The notes: a model not told the origin generated them from the letters alone. Positions 35,530-44,628 are shown, counted from the first letter of the stretch. The stretch: DNA of 64,000 nucleotides from Fredinandcohnia quinoae (GCF_022427965.1 NZ_JAKTTI010000017.1:24490-88489), one strand, 5' to 3'. Program-made: numbers and translations.

Positions 35530-35550
35530 GTTTATAACATAAATATAAAC
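35530..35550. promoter_or_regulatory. Candidate autoregulatory operator of the ArsR-type gene
   Basis: GTTTATA and TATAAAC form perfect 7-bp inverted arms with a 7-bp spacer, 34 bp upstream of TTG 35495. The site is AT-rich, so chance is possible. Confidence 0.35.
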
Positions 35551-35837
35551 CATTTTTATGTATTAAAACAAGTTTTATATTTAAAAGTTGGTAATATACT
35601 ACTTTTTCTCTGAGTATAGGACAATGGAATAGGATCTAAACAACGTATTTTCACATACTGTACTACTTTGTGTAATGAACAAATCAAATTAAGAAGGTGT
35701 TGTTATCATTGAATAAGCCTACTATCTTGAAATCTTTATTTTCTATCGTTATTATATAAAAATAATTTTTATTGCCGATATTTAACTTATATCATTTATT
35801 TAGTTGTACAAATATTTTTTAATCAAGGGAGCATCTT
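35551..35837. other. Divergent intergenic region, little recognised
   Basis: This AT-rich spacer lies upstream of the globin-coupled transducer gene. AAGGGAG before 35838 is its ribosome site. A 16-codon reading frame at 35709-35759 starting TTG after GAAGGTG ends early and looks like a remnant. No clear promoter or RNA was found. Confidence 0.4.
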
Positions 35838-37136
35838 ATGAGTATTTTTGCAAAAAAGGAAAAGACAGTAGCTTTACTAGAAGAAGCGAATAAACAAAGA
35901 CAATTCGTAAGGATCGAGATCCATAATGATCGAGATTTAATGCAGCAACTATCCATCATCGATCTCACTTTAGACGATCTAGCGGTAGCGAGGGCATTAC
36001 AACCACTTATTCAAGAGAACATTTCAACTATCTATAATCCAATGTATAACAACCCTTTTCCGGGTATTCGAAGTGTAGTTGATATGACACCAATAGGTAT
36101 TGATTTAGCAGGCAGCCAGCAATATGTCGTTAGCTTTTTTGACGGGATCATTGACGATAAGTTCGCTGGGAAAAGATATCAGCTTAGTAAATATTATTTA
36201 AAGACTGGTGTAGAGGTTAAATGGTATCTTTGCACAAACCAAGCATTTATAAACAACATACTTGATCTCATTAAAGAAGCATATAAGGACGATTCTGAAA
36301 GTATTGCACTTGCATCTAAAGTGATTAGTAAACTTTTCAATTTAGAACTCCAGCTTTGTCTTTCAGCACTGCAGGAGCTTCAAAATGAGGCTGCAGCAAC
36401 GAAGGAAATTCAAGCAAAACAGAATATCAAAGGAACCATTGGCGCTATTACAGAAGACTTGGCTGCCATGTCTGAAGAGGTTGGGGCGTCCGTTGAAGAC
36501 GTCATTGTTCGGTCTGAAGGTATAAAGACATATTTAAATGAAGGCCTACAATCTTCTATCATCACAGCAGAAACTTCCGCATCAGGAAGAAAACAGTTAG
36601 ATCAAGTAATTGAACAAACGGTTTCCCTAAAAGATAGTGTTCATCACATTCAAACGAGTATCAGTTCATTGGAAACAAACTCAAGAGAAATTGGAGATAT
36701 CGTTGCAGTGATCACTTCCATTGCAGATCAAACAAATCTTTTGGCTCTTAATGCCGCTATCGAAGCAGCGAGAGCAGGAGAACATGGTAAAGGGTTCTCT
36801 GTTGTAGCAGCTGAAGTCAGAAAGCTAGCTGAACAAACAAAGTTATCTTCAAATAATATAACTGAACTAGTTATCTCAACAACTCAGCAAATTGAAGATG
36901 TTGTACACCAAATAAATAATGTCAATTCGAAAACTGTGTTAGTTAACCAAAATGTCCTTGAAACTGCAGAAAGCTTTGATGAAATTCTAACTGCAAGTAA
37001 AACAAGCAGAGAACAAAATGAACGAAATAACCAAGAAATCATTAAATTTACAAATATTTTAAAAGAGATTGGCAAAGCCGATTCAAAAGTAGCAGATTTA
37101 GCAGATAATCTAAATGAAACGATGCAAGGATATTAA
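35838..37136 (+). CDS. HemAT-like globin-coupled chemotaxis transducer lacking the proximal His
   Basis: The protein is 432 residues, exactly the size of B. subtilis HemAT, with no membrane segment. Residues 1-185 align with its protoglobin sensor ([17 protein letters not shown], then [10 protein letters not shown], then VKWY), and 200-432 are a methyl-accepting signalling domain with the perfect tip [20 protein letters not shown]. In HemAT the proximal haem ligand is the His in KRHIQEMFAGVIDDEF. Here the aligned residue is Tyr96 ([16 protein letters not shown]), so oxygen binding in the HemAT manner is doubtful. It may bind haem through Tyr, or be a haem-free globin sensor as in RsbR. It probably talks to CheA through CheW. 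Confidence 0.88.
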   Translation: MSIFAKKEKTVALLEEANKQRQFVRIEIHNDRDLMQQLSIIDLTLDDLAVARALQPLIQENISTIYNPMYNNPFPGIRSVVDMTPIGIDLAGSQQYVVSFFDGIIDDKFAGKRYQLSKYYLKTGVEVKWYLCTNQAFINNILDLIKEAYKDDSESIALASKVISKLFNLELQLCLSALQELQNEAAATKEIQAKQNIKGTIGAITEDLAAMSEEVGASVEDVIVRSEGIKTYLNEGLQSSIITAETSASGRKQLDQVIEQTVSLKDSVHHIQTSISSLETNSREIGDIVAVITSIADQTNLLALNAAIEAARAGEHGKGFSVVAAEVRKLAEQTKLSSNNITELVISTTQQIEDVVHQINNVNSKTVLVNQNVLETAESFDEILTASKTSREQNERNNQEIIKFTNILKEIGKADSKVADLADNLNETMQGY

Positions 37137-37224
37137 AGGTTTACCAAGAAGAGGAATCCGGTATTAAGTGTAGAATCATTTAATATAGTAAAAATAGAAT
37201 GTGCGAATAGAAAGGTGTGGCGAA

Positions 37225-37863
37225 TTGAAAAGATTGTCTTTACCTTTATTGATCTTCGTTTCAAGTGTACTATATATTTTTATTATTCCGGATGAACCTC
37301 TTCTGTTTAAACTCACCTTCAAGTTAATTCCGATGTGGTTAATTATTACGTATGCATTTATTCATTATCGGGAAAATCGTTCCTTCACTAGTAAAATGAT
37401 AGTTACAGGATTAATATTTTGTATGTTTGGGGATGGATTGCTCCATTGGTTCCTAATAGGATTATCGGCCTTTTTGTTAGGCCATATTTTTTATATAATT
37501 GCGTTCTTTAAGGAGTGGCATTTTTCCCTCATCCGTGTTCTATCCATAATTCCTATCGGTTTTTATGCAATTTTTATTGGTAATCGCCTTACTAGCTCCC
37601 TTATTGAAGGTGGGAATATCACTTTATTAATCCCTGTTATTGCATACTTAATCATCATTTCGATCATGGCATGGTCTGCAATCATGACCAATAATAGGTG
37701 GGCCATTATGGGGAGTATTCTATTTGTTATATCAGATTCAATCTTAGCATGGAATCGGTTTGTTTCGGACGTCCCTTACTCAGCCATCTTAATTATGACG
37801 ACCTATTACACAGCCCAGTTTTTTATAGCCAAAAGTATTATATTTTTTCAAAAAAGGGACTGA
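37225..37863 (+). CDS. YhhN family membrane protein (lysoplasmalogenase-like)
   Basis: The 212-residue protein has about eight hydrophobic helices and the family marks GDGLLHWF near residue 75, LGHIFYIIAFF near 90 and FVISDSILAWNRF near 175, where acidic residues in the membrane are conserved. Relatives such as TMEM86B hydrolyse the vinyl-ether bond of lysoplasmalogen; a bacterial role is not settled. TTG 37225, eight bases after AAAGGTG, is preferred over GTG 37201. It follows the transducer gene by 88 bp and is ended by a strong hairpin. Confidence 0.8.
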   Translation: MKRLSLPLLIFVSSVLYIFIIPDEPLLFKLTFKLIPMWLIITYAFIHYRENRSFTSKMIVTGLIFCMFGDGLLHWFLIGLSAFLLGHIFYIIAFFKEWHFSLIRVLSIIPIGFYAIFIGNRLTSSLIEGGNITLLIPVIAYLIIISIMAWSAIMTNNRWAIMGSILFVISDSILAWNRFVSDVPYSAILIMTTYYTAQFFIAKSIIFFQKRD

Positions 37864-37950
37864 GACAACACTAAAGTTCTGAACTATCGAATTTAATAAG
37901 CATGTCGTAGTCTAAATAAAGAGGCATTTATAATTTTCAATACTGAAATT

Positions 37951-37999
37951 AAATAACTGAACTAATTCAGATAGCAAGTATGAATTAGTTCGGTTATTT
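37951..37999 (+). terminator. Strong terminator after the YhhN gene
   Basis: AAATAAC, one mismatch, then GAACTAATTCA pair with TGAATTAGTTC and GTTATTT across an 11-nt loop, giving 18 pairs in 19. The right arm runs into TTTTTAT. Confidence 0.85.
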
Positions 38000-38088
38000 T
38001 TATGCATAAAGGGCCGGTCTTTTTGATTTCAAGGTATATCCTAATCATTACGTGGTTTCATGAGTAACTTTCTACCTTCAACATAAGG

Positions 38089-38214
38089 AATCCGGCGGGT
38101 TTTGAAGGTAATCCGGCCGATTCTGCTAGTAATCCGGCGAGTGTTGGGATTAATTCGGCCGGTTTAAACAGGAATCCGGCGGGATATCTATTTAATCCGG
38201 CCAACACACCTAAT
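38089..38214. repeat. Six-unit 21-bp repeat array
   Basis: Six copies of AATCCGGC (one with AATTCGGC) start at 38089, 38110, 38131, 38152, 38173 and 38194, exactly 21 bp apart. The base after GGC alternates G, C, G, C, G, C from unit to unit. The rest of each unit is not conserved. The frame beginning at unit 1 reads as six NPA/NSA heptapeptides and runs open to a TGA at 38240, but it has no start codon. The array lies between a terminator and the ECF41-type promoter. Confidence 0.85.
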
Positions 38215-38268
38215 TTATGGAAATCCGCAAAATTAGTCTCTTGAACCCAGATTATAAATTTAAAATCC

Positions 38269-38295
38269 TGTCACATCTATTCCTCCTATGTCGTC
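38269..38295 (+). promoter_or_regulatory. ECF41-type sigma factor promoter
   Basis: TGTCACA (38269-38275), a 16-bp spacer and CGTC (38292-38295) match the published ECF41 promoter consensus TGTCACA-N16-CGTC exactly. It lies 33 bp before the desaturase-like gene, whose operon ends with an ECF41 sigma factor gene, so positive autoregulation is likely. Confidence 0.85.
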
Positions 38296-38328
38296 TTGAG
38301 TATAGAAAGAACTTAAGGAGGTTTTCAT

Positions 38329-39630
38329 ATGGCTCAAAAATGGGATGTTATCATTGTTGGTGGCGGATTAGCAGGTTATGTTGCTGCAAATTATTTACGT
38401 CAAACGAACCTATCTATCTTACTATTAGAAAAAGGAAAACATGTTGGCGGAAGAGCTAGAACAAACAAAATGAATCAACAGTATTTTAATCTTGGTCCAC
38501 ATGCCCTATATAAAAGAGGAAAAGCGAGGTCCATTCTCGAAGAGTTAGGTATTCACCTTAATGGGAAATCCCCTAAATTAGGGGGCATCTTAATGGAGAA
38601 CAATTTTGAATATGCTGCCCCTTTTTCTCCATTAGGAGTTTTGACAACAGGTCTATTACGTACTAAGGAACGGATGGAATGGATTGCAGTTCTATTGAAA
38701 GTGATGAGGATAGATCCTCAAACACTAGCAAATCAAACATTCCAACAATGGGTCAAGCAAATAGCCCACTCTGAAGTCATTGAGTCATTGCTATACACAC
38801 TTGGTAGACTTGCGACCTATTGTCATGCTCCAGATAAGATGAGCGCAAAAGTCATGGTTACAAATTTGAAAAATGCAATGGGAGGCGTTCTTTATCTAGA
38901 TGGAGGTTGGCAAACAATCATTGATCAGCTTCACAATCTAGCAATCCTTTCAGGTATTCAAGTTCGATCACATGCGCCTGTTAAACAAATTTACCCTTAC
39001 GAACAGAAGCAATTTAAATTAGTTCTATCTAATGAGGAAGAAATGATCGGAAAGTATGTGATTAGTGCTACTGGTCCTCAAGAACTTAATGAAATGATAG
39101 GTGAAAATTTTAATATTGGGCAAAACGGTGTTTTTTCTCGTATCACACCTATAAAAGGAGCAACATTAGATGTTGCTTTATCACGGCTTCCTAATCCAAA
39201 ACGATTATTCGCAATGGGGATTACGGACCCCTTTTATTATTCTGTACATTCACATTATGCTCACCTCTCAGATGATACAAATCATACCATTCTTCATGTA
39301 TTTAAATATCTACATCCAGACGAACACATTGATAAAACAAATATTAAAAGTGAACTTGAACAATTCTTAGACAAGGTGCAACCCGGGTGGAAGCAATATG
39401 TAGTTACTAGTCGCCTACTCCCTACTATCACAGTCAATCAACGCTTACCTCAAATAGGAGATGAACTCAAGTTACAGCGTTCTAGAACAGTCATTCCTGG
39501 ATTATATATAGCAGGAGACTGGGCTTCCCCCGACCTCATTTTAGCAGATGGGGCAGCCAGCAGCGGAAAACATGCAGCTCATGAAATTATTTTAAATGAA
39601 ACGAGGAAAGAGAGTGCAAATTTCAAATGA
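38329..39630 (+). CDS. Phytoene desaturase-like FAD oxidoreductase
   Basis: The 433-residue flavoprotein has an N-terminal FAD motif VIIVGGGLAGYVAANYL, then LEKGKHVGGRART and LGPHALYKRG, as in amine oxidases and carotenoid desaturases. The C-terminal FAD motif is LYIAGDWASPDLILADGAAS. It should oxidise or isomerise an unsaturated or amine substrate, not known here. AAGGAGG precedes the ATG. It overlaps the ECF41 sigma factor gene by 17 bp and stands behind a consensus ECF41 promoter. ECF41 factors typically sit beside an oxidoreductase, epimerase or carboxymuconolactone decarboxylase gene, so this is the likely target. Confidence 0.85.
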   Translation: MAQKWDVIIVGGGLAGYVAANYLRQTNLSILLLEKGKHVGGRARTNKMNQQYFNLGPHALYKRGKARSILEELGIHLNGKSPKLGGILMENNFEYAAPFSPLGVLTTGLLRTKERMEWIAVLLKVMRIDPQTLANQTFQQWVKQIAHSEVIESLLYTLGRLATYCHAPDKMSAKVMVTNLKNAMGGVLYLDGGWQTIIDQLHNLAILSGIQVRSHAPVKQIYPYEQKQFKLVLSNEEEMIGKYVISATGPQELNEMIGENFNIGQNGVFSRITPIKGATLDVALSRLPNPKRLFAMGITDPFYYSVHSHYAHLSDDTNHTILHVFKYLHPDEHIDKTNIKSELEQFLDKVQPGWKQYVVTSRLLPTITVNQRLPQIGDELKLQRSRTVIPGLYIAGDWASPDLILADGAASSGKHAAHEIILNETRKESANFK

Positions 39631-40474
39631 GGAGTACCTGTTATTTAAACCATTATTATTTTCATTAGGTTATCGAATGCTAGGTTCAGTTGTGGAGACA
39701 GAAGATATTGTCCAAGAGACATTTCTAGGAGCATACCAACTAAGTGATGAGAACATAAAAAACAAAAAAGCCTATCTCTGCAAAATGTTGACGAACCGTT
39801 GTCTTGACTTATTAAAGTCTGCTAGATTCAGACGGGAATATTATGTAGGACCATGGAATCCAGAGCCCTTAATACAAGAAAAATTACATGACCTTGACCC
39901 TTCTGAAGTCATTATAGAAAAGGAAGGATTAAGTATCGCTTATCTACGTATGATGGAACATTTGTCTCCAGATGAGCGAGCGGTACTACTATTAAGAGAA
40001 GTTCTGGACTTCTCTTATTTAGAGATTGCGAGTATCCTTGAAAAAAAAGAAGAAAACTGTAGAAAAATTTTCAGTAGGGCCAAGCAAAAGATCTCCCGTA
40101 TCGAGGGTGAAAGCTTAAACTACGAGATCAATAAATCTATTATTGATCGCTTTATCAAAGCGTTTCAAACTCAAGATATGAATGTCCTATTAGAACTACT
40201 ATCTGAAAATGTTACCGTATTCTCTGATGGCGGTGGAAAAGTCAATGCTGCTACTCGCCCAGTTCAGTCTTTATCCAATGTTTTAGCCTTACTATACGGT
40301 ATTACTAAAAAGTTTCCCAACTTTAATTTTGAAGTTAAAAATGTCAATGGTCAGCCAGCAATCATTTTTTATATGGATAGTAAGATTCAAAGTATCCTAA
40401 GCTTTCATATTCGTAATGATAAAATTTTAGAAATGTATATCACCCTGAATCCTGATAAGCTACCTACTTCTTAA
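39614..40474 (+). CDS. sigJ: ECF41-family sigma factor with SnoaL-like C-terminal domain
   Basis: The 286-residue protein has sigma2 (GYRMLGSVVETEDIVQETFL) and sigma4 (LSPDERAVLLLREVLDFSYL) regions in the first 170 residues, then a SnoaL-like domain. The three motifs known to mark ECF41 are all present in near-consensus form: WNPEP (consensus WLPEP) near 85, DGGGK (consensus DGGGR) near 207, and NPDKL near the end. In this family the C-terminal domain controls sigma activity in place of an anti-sigma factor. GTG 39614 with GAGG seven bases upstream is the best start. It is translationally coupled to the oxidoreductase gene. Confidence 0.92.
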   Translation: MQISNEEYLLFKPLLFSLGYRMLGSVVETEDIVQETFLGAYQLSDENIKNKKAYLCKMLTNRCLDLLKSARFRREYYVGPWNPEPLIQEKLHDLDPSEVIIEKEGLSIAYLRMMEHLSPDERAVLLLREVLDFSYLEIASILEKKEENCRKIFSRAKQKISRIEGESLNYEINKSIIDRFIKAFQTQDMNVLLELLSENVTVFSDGGGKVNAATRPVQSLSNVLALLYGITKKFPNFNFEVKNVNGQPAIIFYMDSKIQSILSFHIRNDKILEMYITLNPDKLPTS

Positions 40475-40497
40475 GTAAAGCAGCGGAAATAGAAAAA

Positions 40498-40538
40498 GAC
40501 GGGGTAAAACCACTACTCGTAATTGGGTTTACCTCGTC
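40498..40538 (-). terminator. Terminator between sigJ and the YczE-type gene
   Basis: GACG-GGTAAA-CC pairs with GG-TTTACC-CGTC, with two mismatches, around a 13-nt loop. On the minus strand it is followed by TTTTT, so it mainly ends the YczE-type gene, and probably also sigJ. Confidence 0.6.
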
Positions 40539-40587
40539 TCATCATTTCTTCTAAACCTAAGGGTATATACACTAAATCTACTTTGAA

Positions 40588-41286
40588 TTATTTTGCTATT
40601 GGCGGAGTAATTGGAAGTTCTTTTTTCTCCTTATGTTTGTTGTAAAGGTACGTAAATAATCTAATATATTGTCCGACAAGTATGGCGTTTAAGATTGTAC
40701 CCTCCCGAACAAACATGATTTTACCAGCTAAAATCAAGCCGAAGATTATTGCTAAAGCAAGTAACGTCAAGTCAAAACACGTTTTAACGTTCCCCCATTT
40801 AAATCCAGTCCTTCGCTTAACAGCATCAACGAAATTATCAATAGGCATTAGAACAACATTAGATTGAAGCATAAGGAATACACCAAAGGCTAAAAATGCA
40901 TCTCCAATAACAAGTGTTACTAGTTTAGTCCAATAAACAGGAAGCTCTACGTAGGTAAATGCAAGGGATAAATTGAAATCTAGACAAATTGCAAAAACTC
41001 CAGCAACTAATAGCCCCATAATATGGTACAATTTAAAGCCCTTTCTATACACTAAAAATGCTAGAATTAACATAATAACTTCTAAAATGAAATTTGCTCT
41101 TCCTTGGGTCAACCAATCAATATGCACAACAAAGACTCGTTGAAAAGCACTTTGAGGAGAAATTCCAATCCCGGCTCTAATTGCCAAACTAACACCAATT
41201 GACAATATATAAATACCAATAATATACACAATCCATCGTTTTACTAAACTACTCCTGTCCGCCACCAAACTACTTCCATTTTGCAT
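40588..41286 (-). CDS. YczE/YitT-type integral membrane protein
   Basis: The 232-residue protein has five to six membrane helices. It carries the family pattern SIGVSLAIRAGIGISPQSAF near residue 37 and NVVLMPIDNFVDAVKRRTG near 145, as in the YczE/YyaS group, whose function is not firmly known. AAGGAGGG lies directly before the ATG. It stands alone between the ECF41 operon and the adenine deaminase gene. Nothing in the context suggests a substrate. Confidence 0.75.
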   Translation of the reverse strand: MQNGSSLVADRSSLVKRWIVYIIGIYILSIGVSLAIRAGIGISPQSAFQRVFVVHIDWLTQGRANFILEVIMLILAFLVYRKGFKLYHIMGLLVAGVFAICLDFNLSLAFTYVELPVYWTKLVTLVIGDAFLAFGVFLMLQSNVVLMPIDNFVDAVKRRTGFKWGNVKTCFDLTLLALAIIFGLILAGKIMFVREGTILNAILVGQYIRLFTYLYNKHKEKKELPITPPIAK

Positions 41287-41545
41287 AAAAACCCTCCTTT
41301 TATCTTAAGAAATTTATTTGATCTTACCACTAAGGAAAATACAGACCTCTATCAAAATCATTGGAAGCTAGAAACCTCCTCTAATTTCCAAAGCAAAATA
41401 ATAAGAACGAATACTATCTCGATATATTCACATAATATTGGCAATTTTACAAACAAATTTTTATACAGTACTAATGGTGAGCGAACAACTTTATAGGTGT
41501 TTTCTCATTGATAAAAAATAATAAAATTTAGGGTCGGTCCATTCA

Positions 41546-43273
41546 TCATTCTTCCATGAAACGGAAACGATGTAGTGAGATGAACAAACTTAACAATTTA
41601 TTAACAACCGGCTCACCTTCATTATGATTACCCATTTCCTCCAATGCTGTATCAATCGCATATGAGCTGGATGTTAATTCATCTACTGTCATATTTGCCA
41701 TCACTCCATAGATTTCTAAAGGCATGACACTTTTATTCTCTAAGTTATCTGTAACAATACATGCACCTGAATATTTATCTACTTCCTTAGCACAGTAACA
41801 CATTTCTTCGCTATTTTGACCAATTACTACAAAATATGGTGTTGGTGCTGGCCAAGTTGTCCCAACAGCGCCATGGTCTACATAGACACCTTTAAATAAC
41901 CCATTGACAACATGCCTCGTACCATTCGCATATCGTTGAATGACAGATAGTCTACTGTAGGATACCCCTTCATATTCAGGAATGGCCACACCATCTTTGT
42001 AAGGTACCCATATTTCTTGGAAGAAGTTTGCATGCCCTCTGCCATACACATCAAATAAATATACTTTTGCTTGTGTCCCATCCTCTGAAATCTCTAATGG
42101 TTCAATATCTAATTGTTCTGGGGTTAAATCCTCTAACCCTCTTACTGCTTTTGTACACATGCCCGAATAGTCATTATCCGCATTTTTTAGTAATTTTTTA
42201 TCTTTTGCAATTAACTCCCCATCTTTAAATACATAAATTGGATTTATATTAGATAAACTGTCTGTTAATACAATATCTGCATAACGTCCTGGAGTTAAGG
42301 AGCCGATTTCATGATCCATATGGAATGACTTCGCAGTATTAAAGGAAGCCATTTTGATTGCTTTAATTGGATTGATGCCCATCTCAGCACAATAGGAGAT
42401 AATCCAATCCATATGCCCCATTTTAAGTAGTCTTTCTACAGAAATATTATCAGTGCATAGCATAAAATTATCTGTTGGAAATTTTCGGTCGACAATTGCA
42501 CGAAGTAAATTTTTAATTACTTCACTACTGCCGACGCCAAATTTAATTTGTGTAGGGAAACCATAGCGAATACTTTTTTCAATATCATCTTCATTCCATA
42601 CGTCATGATTATTGGATACACCAACCGCAGGCAAATAATTTAACATCATATCGGAAAGTGCGGTTACTCCCCAATGTCCATCAATAAAGCCTCCGTTTTC
42701 TCTCGCCCATGCTAATTTTTGAAAATCTTCCATATCTCCTTTACTATATTTGAAATGATCTAATTCACCGAGGCCAATGACTGGCTTCATATCCAATACT
42801 GCTTTGGTAACCTTAGGATCTGTTTTCTTCCCAGGTGCAAATGCAAACAAGCGATATGGTAATTTTTCATATCCTTCAAAAAGCTCCGCAGCTGCTTTAA
42901 TGCCGTCTTCTTTTGCTGCACTAAGAAGGTCAAGGCATTCCGCAAATATAGTCGTGGTACCGTTTGGAACCATTGCTTCAGCCAATGCTGTAGGGTGGGC
43001 TAGTTGAGATTCAAAATGAATATGTGCATCTATTAATCCCGGAATAGCATATAACCCTTGTCCATCAAAAACTTCTTTTACTTGAATCATAGATTCATCT
43101 GGATTGAGTGCGATAATTCGTTTGTCATAGATGAGTAAAGATCCTTCATACACGGTCTCTCCGTGTACATCCAAAATATTTAGATTCTTCATAAGTAAGT
43201 CCGCTTCTGCTTTCCCTTCTAGAATACGAAAAATCGTTTGAACCTTTTCTAATTGATTAGTACCTTCTTGCAT
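41546..43273 (-). CDS. ade: Adenine deaminase
   Basis: The 575-residue amidohydrolase converts adenine to hypoxanthine and ammonia. It keeps GLIDAHIHFESQL (metal His pair) near residue 75, the bridging Glu in IGLGELDHF near 160, DGHWGV near 195 and CTDNIS near 275, where the catalytic Asp lies. A C-terminal domain follows, as in Bacillus AdeC and YerA; several motifs are closer to YerA. The ATG at 43273, with AAGGGAG upstream, is preferred to a start 19 codons earlier. Two LacI-type operators lie upstream, and the LacI regulator gene is the next gene, so local control by it is very likely. Confidence 0.9.
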   Translation of the reverse strand: MQEGTNQLEKVQTIFRILEGKAEADLLMKNLNILDVHGETVYEGSLLIYDKRIIALNPDESMIQVKEVFDGQGLYAIPGLIDAHIHFESQLAHPTALAEAMVPNGTTTIFAECLDLLSAAKEDGIKAAAELFEGYEKLPYRLFAFAPGKKTDPKVTKAVLDMKPVIGLGELDHFKYSKGDMEDFQKLAWARENGGFIDGHWGVTALSDMMLNYLPAVGVSNNHDVWNEDDIEKSIRYGFPTQIKFGVGSSEVIKNLLRAIVDRKFPTDNFMLCTDNISVERLLKMGHMDWIISYCAEMGINPIKAIKMASFNTAKSFHMDHEIGSLTPGRYADIVLTDSLSNINPIYVFKDGELIAKDKKLLKNADNDYSGMCTKAVRGLEDLTPEQLDIEPLEISEDGTQAKVYLFDVYGRGHANFFQEIWVPYKDGVAIPEYEGVSYSRLSVIQRYANGTRHVVNGLFKGVYVDHGAVGTTWPAPTPYFVVIGQNSEEMCYCAKEVDKYSGACIVTDNLENKSVMPLEIYGVMANMTVDELTSSSYAIDTALEEMGNHNEGEPVVNKLLSLFISLHRFRFMEE

Positions 43274-43331
43274 GTGATATCTCCCTTTCTGTACGTCATT
43301 TTTATTTATAAAACATAGTCCTCTTCTCATA

Positions 43332-43349
43332 TGGTTAATCGATTAACCA
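43332..43349. promoter_or_regulatory. LacI-type operator 1 upstream of ade
   Basis: TGGTTAATCGATTAACCA is a perfect 18-bp palindrome with a central CG, the hallmark of LacI-family sites. It lies 59 bp before the ade start and has near copies at 43400 and 44492. Confidence 0.85.
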
Positions 43350-43399
43350 AAATTAATAATGGTCCTACTATACTACCGTTATTGGTTGGTATTACAATT

Positions 43400-43415
43400 A
43401 GTTAATCGTTTAACC
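43400..43415. promoter_or_regulatory. LacI-type operator 2 upstream of ade
   Basis: AGTTAATCGTTTAACC shares the GTTAATCG-TTAAC core with operators 1 and 3, with one off-palindrome base in each half. It is centred 67 bp from operator 1, so looping or cooperative binding between the two is possible. Confidence 0.75.
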
Positions 43416-43459
43416 TTTGCTAGTGTAAACCCTTACAAATTTTTAAAATGAGTGATCTC

Positions 43460-43486
43460 ACCTGATTTACTTGAAAGAAATCAGGT
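43460..43486 (-). terminator. Hairpin spanning the stop of the LacI-type gene
   Basis: ACCTGATTT and AAATCAGGT form a perfect 9-bp stem with a 9-nt loop, overlapping the TGA of the regulator gene. Only a short T-run follows on the minus strand, so termination may be partial and read-through into ade is possible. Confidence 0.5.
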
Positions 43487-44461
43487 AGATTCTCGTTCTA
43501 CAATAAATGGCTCCAATACGGTTACATCCTCAAATGTTTTATTTAAAATCTGATTTAGAATAATTTCTGCACTCTTTTGACCTAATACCCGGTTTTGCAA
43601 ATCAACACAAGTAAGTTCTGGCGTTGAAATTTCTGAAATAAGTGAATTACCTAGACTAAGCACGGCGATATCATATGGAACTTGTATATTGGACTTTGCC
43701 AATGTTTTTGTTAAGTAAACTGCACTTTTCTCATCAAGTACAAACACGCCATTAATCTGGTGTTCTATAAGTTTCTGTACATATTCCTTATTAACATTCT
43801 TATCATCAGAAATTTCTATAAACAATGGCTCATGATCACGATTTATTGCTTCCCTATATCCTTTTAAAAATTGGTTTAGCAAATCCTTAGGTAATGGCTT
43901 ATGCATAAAGGCAATCTTCTCTTTTTTCCTTTTAATCAAATGTTCTGTACCAATTTTACTTGCCTTCACTAGGTTAGGATAGAGGAGCGGAAAACCGTCA
44001 TAAGGAATACATCTATTCGTATATACGACTGGAATCTTCCAGCCTAAAAAAACTTCTTTGATTTTTTCCTGAAAGGATGTATCAGGAAATAATCCGATAA
44101 ATACAATTCCTGCCACCATATTCTCTCTCATGAGATTCATAATACCCTCTTCATCTAAATGAAGATTGTCCACCTCATAAATAAAAATATTGTAGTGATG
44201 CTCAGCTAATGTTTGACTGATACCCGAAGTGACCTCGGAATAATACAAATGATTTAATTTTGGTAAAATAACAGCAACATTGGAAGTCTCTTGCTGCTTT
44301 AAAGATTTAGCGATGATATTAGGAACATATCCTAATTTCTTAATCGCCTCCTCTATTCTTACCTCGGTTTCCTTTTTTACAACAATATTGGAATTGAGAT
44401 ATCTAGAAACTGTACATGTACTTACATTTGCATGCTTGGCGATATCTTTTAAAGTAGCCAT
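43481..44461 (-). CDS. LacI family transcriptional regulator
   Basis: The 326-residue protein begins with the canonical LacI headpiece (LKDIAKHANVSTCTVSRYLN, residues 4-23) and hinge (YVPNIIAKSLKQ), followed by a periplasmic-binding-protein-like effector domain. AGGAGA precedes the ATG. A perfect palindrome of the same type as the two ade operators lies 31-46 bp upstream of its own start, so it probably represses itself and ade. The effector is probably a purine or related metabolite, given the neighbours. It resembles sugar-type LacI regulators as much as PurR of enterics, so the ligand is not certain. Confidence 0.9.
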   Translation of the reverse strand: MATLKDIAKHANVSTCTVSRYLNSNIVVKKETEVRIEEAIKKLGYVPNIIAKSLKQQETSNVAVILPKLNHLYYSEVTSGISQTLAEHHYNIFIYEVDNLHLDEEGIMNLMRENMVAGIVFIGLFPDTSFQEKIKEVFLGWKIPVVYTNRCIPYDGFPLLYPNLVKASKIGTEHLIKRKKEKIAFMHKPLPKDLLNQFLKGYREAINRDHEPLFIEISDDKNVNKEYVQKLIEHQINGVFVLDEKSAVYLTKTLAKSNIQVPYDIAVLSLGNSLISEISTPELTCVDLQNRVLGQKSAEIILNQILNKTFEDVTVLEPFIVEREST

Positions 44462-44491
44462 TTAATATCTCTCCTATTTTATAAGATACCT

Positions 44492-44507
44492 AGTTAATCG
44501 ATTAACT
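44492..44507. promoter_or_regulatory. LacI-type operator 3 (autoregulatory)
   Basis: AGTTAATCGATTAACT is a perfect 16-bp palindrome sharing the GTTAATCGATTAAC core of operator 1. It lies just upstream of the regulator gene. Confidence 0.8.
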
Positions 44508-44628
44508 GCTAAAATTATAATAACACTTATTTTTAGAATTGCAATACTATTTTTAGAAAAAATAAATTGTTCTGATAATTCGGAATGAACATCATCTATC
44601 TTCTTTGAAAAAGGATGATGAATTCGAC

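Noticed and set aside
35709..35759. 16-codon reading frame starting TTG after GAAGGTG
   Set aside because: It looks like the start of a lost membrane protein (MNKPTILKSLFSIVII) but is too short to support as a gene.
38068..38240. NPA-heptapeptide repeat protein encoded by the 21-bp array
   Set aside because: The frame is open but has no start codon or ribosome site after the upstream TAA, and a terminator lies just before it.
43423..43436. cre-like palindrome TGTAAACCCTTACA upstream of ade
   Set aside because: It lacks the central CG that CcpA sites need. The LacI-type operators nearby are far stronger.
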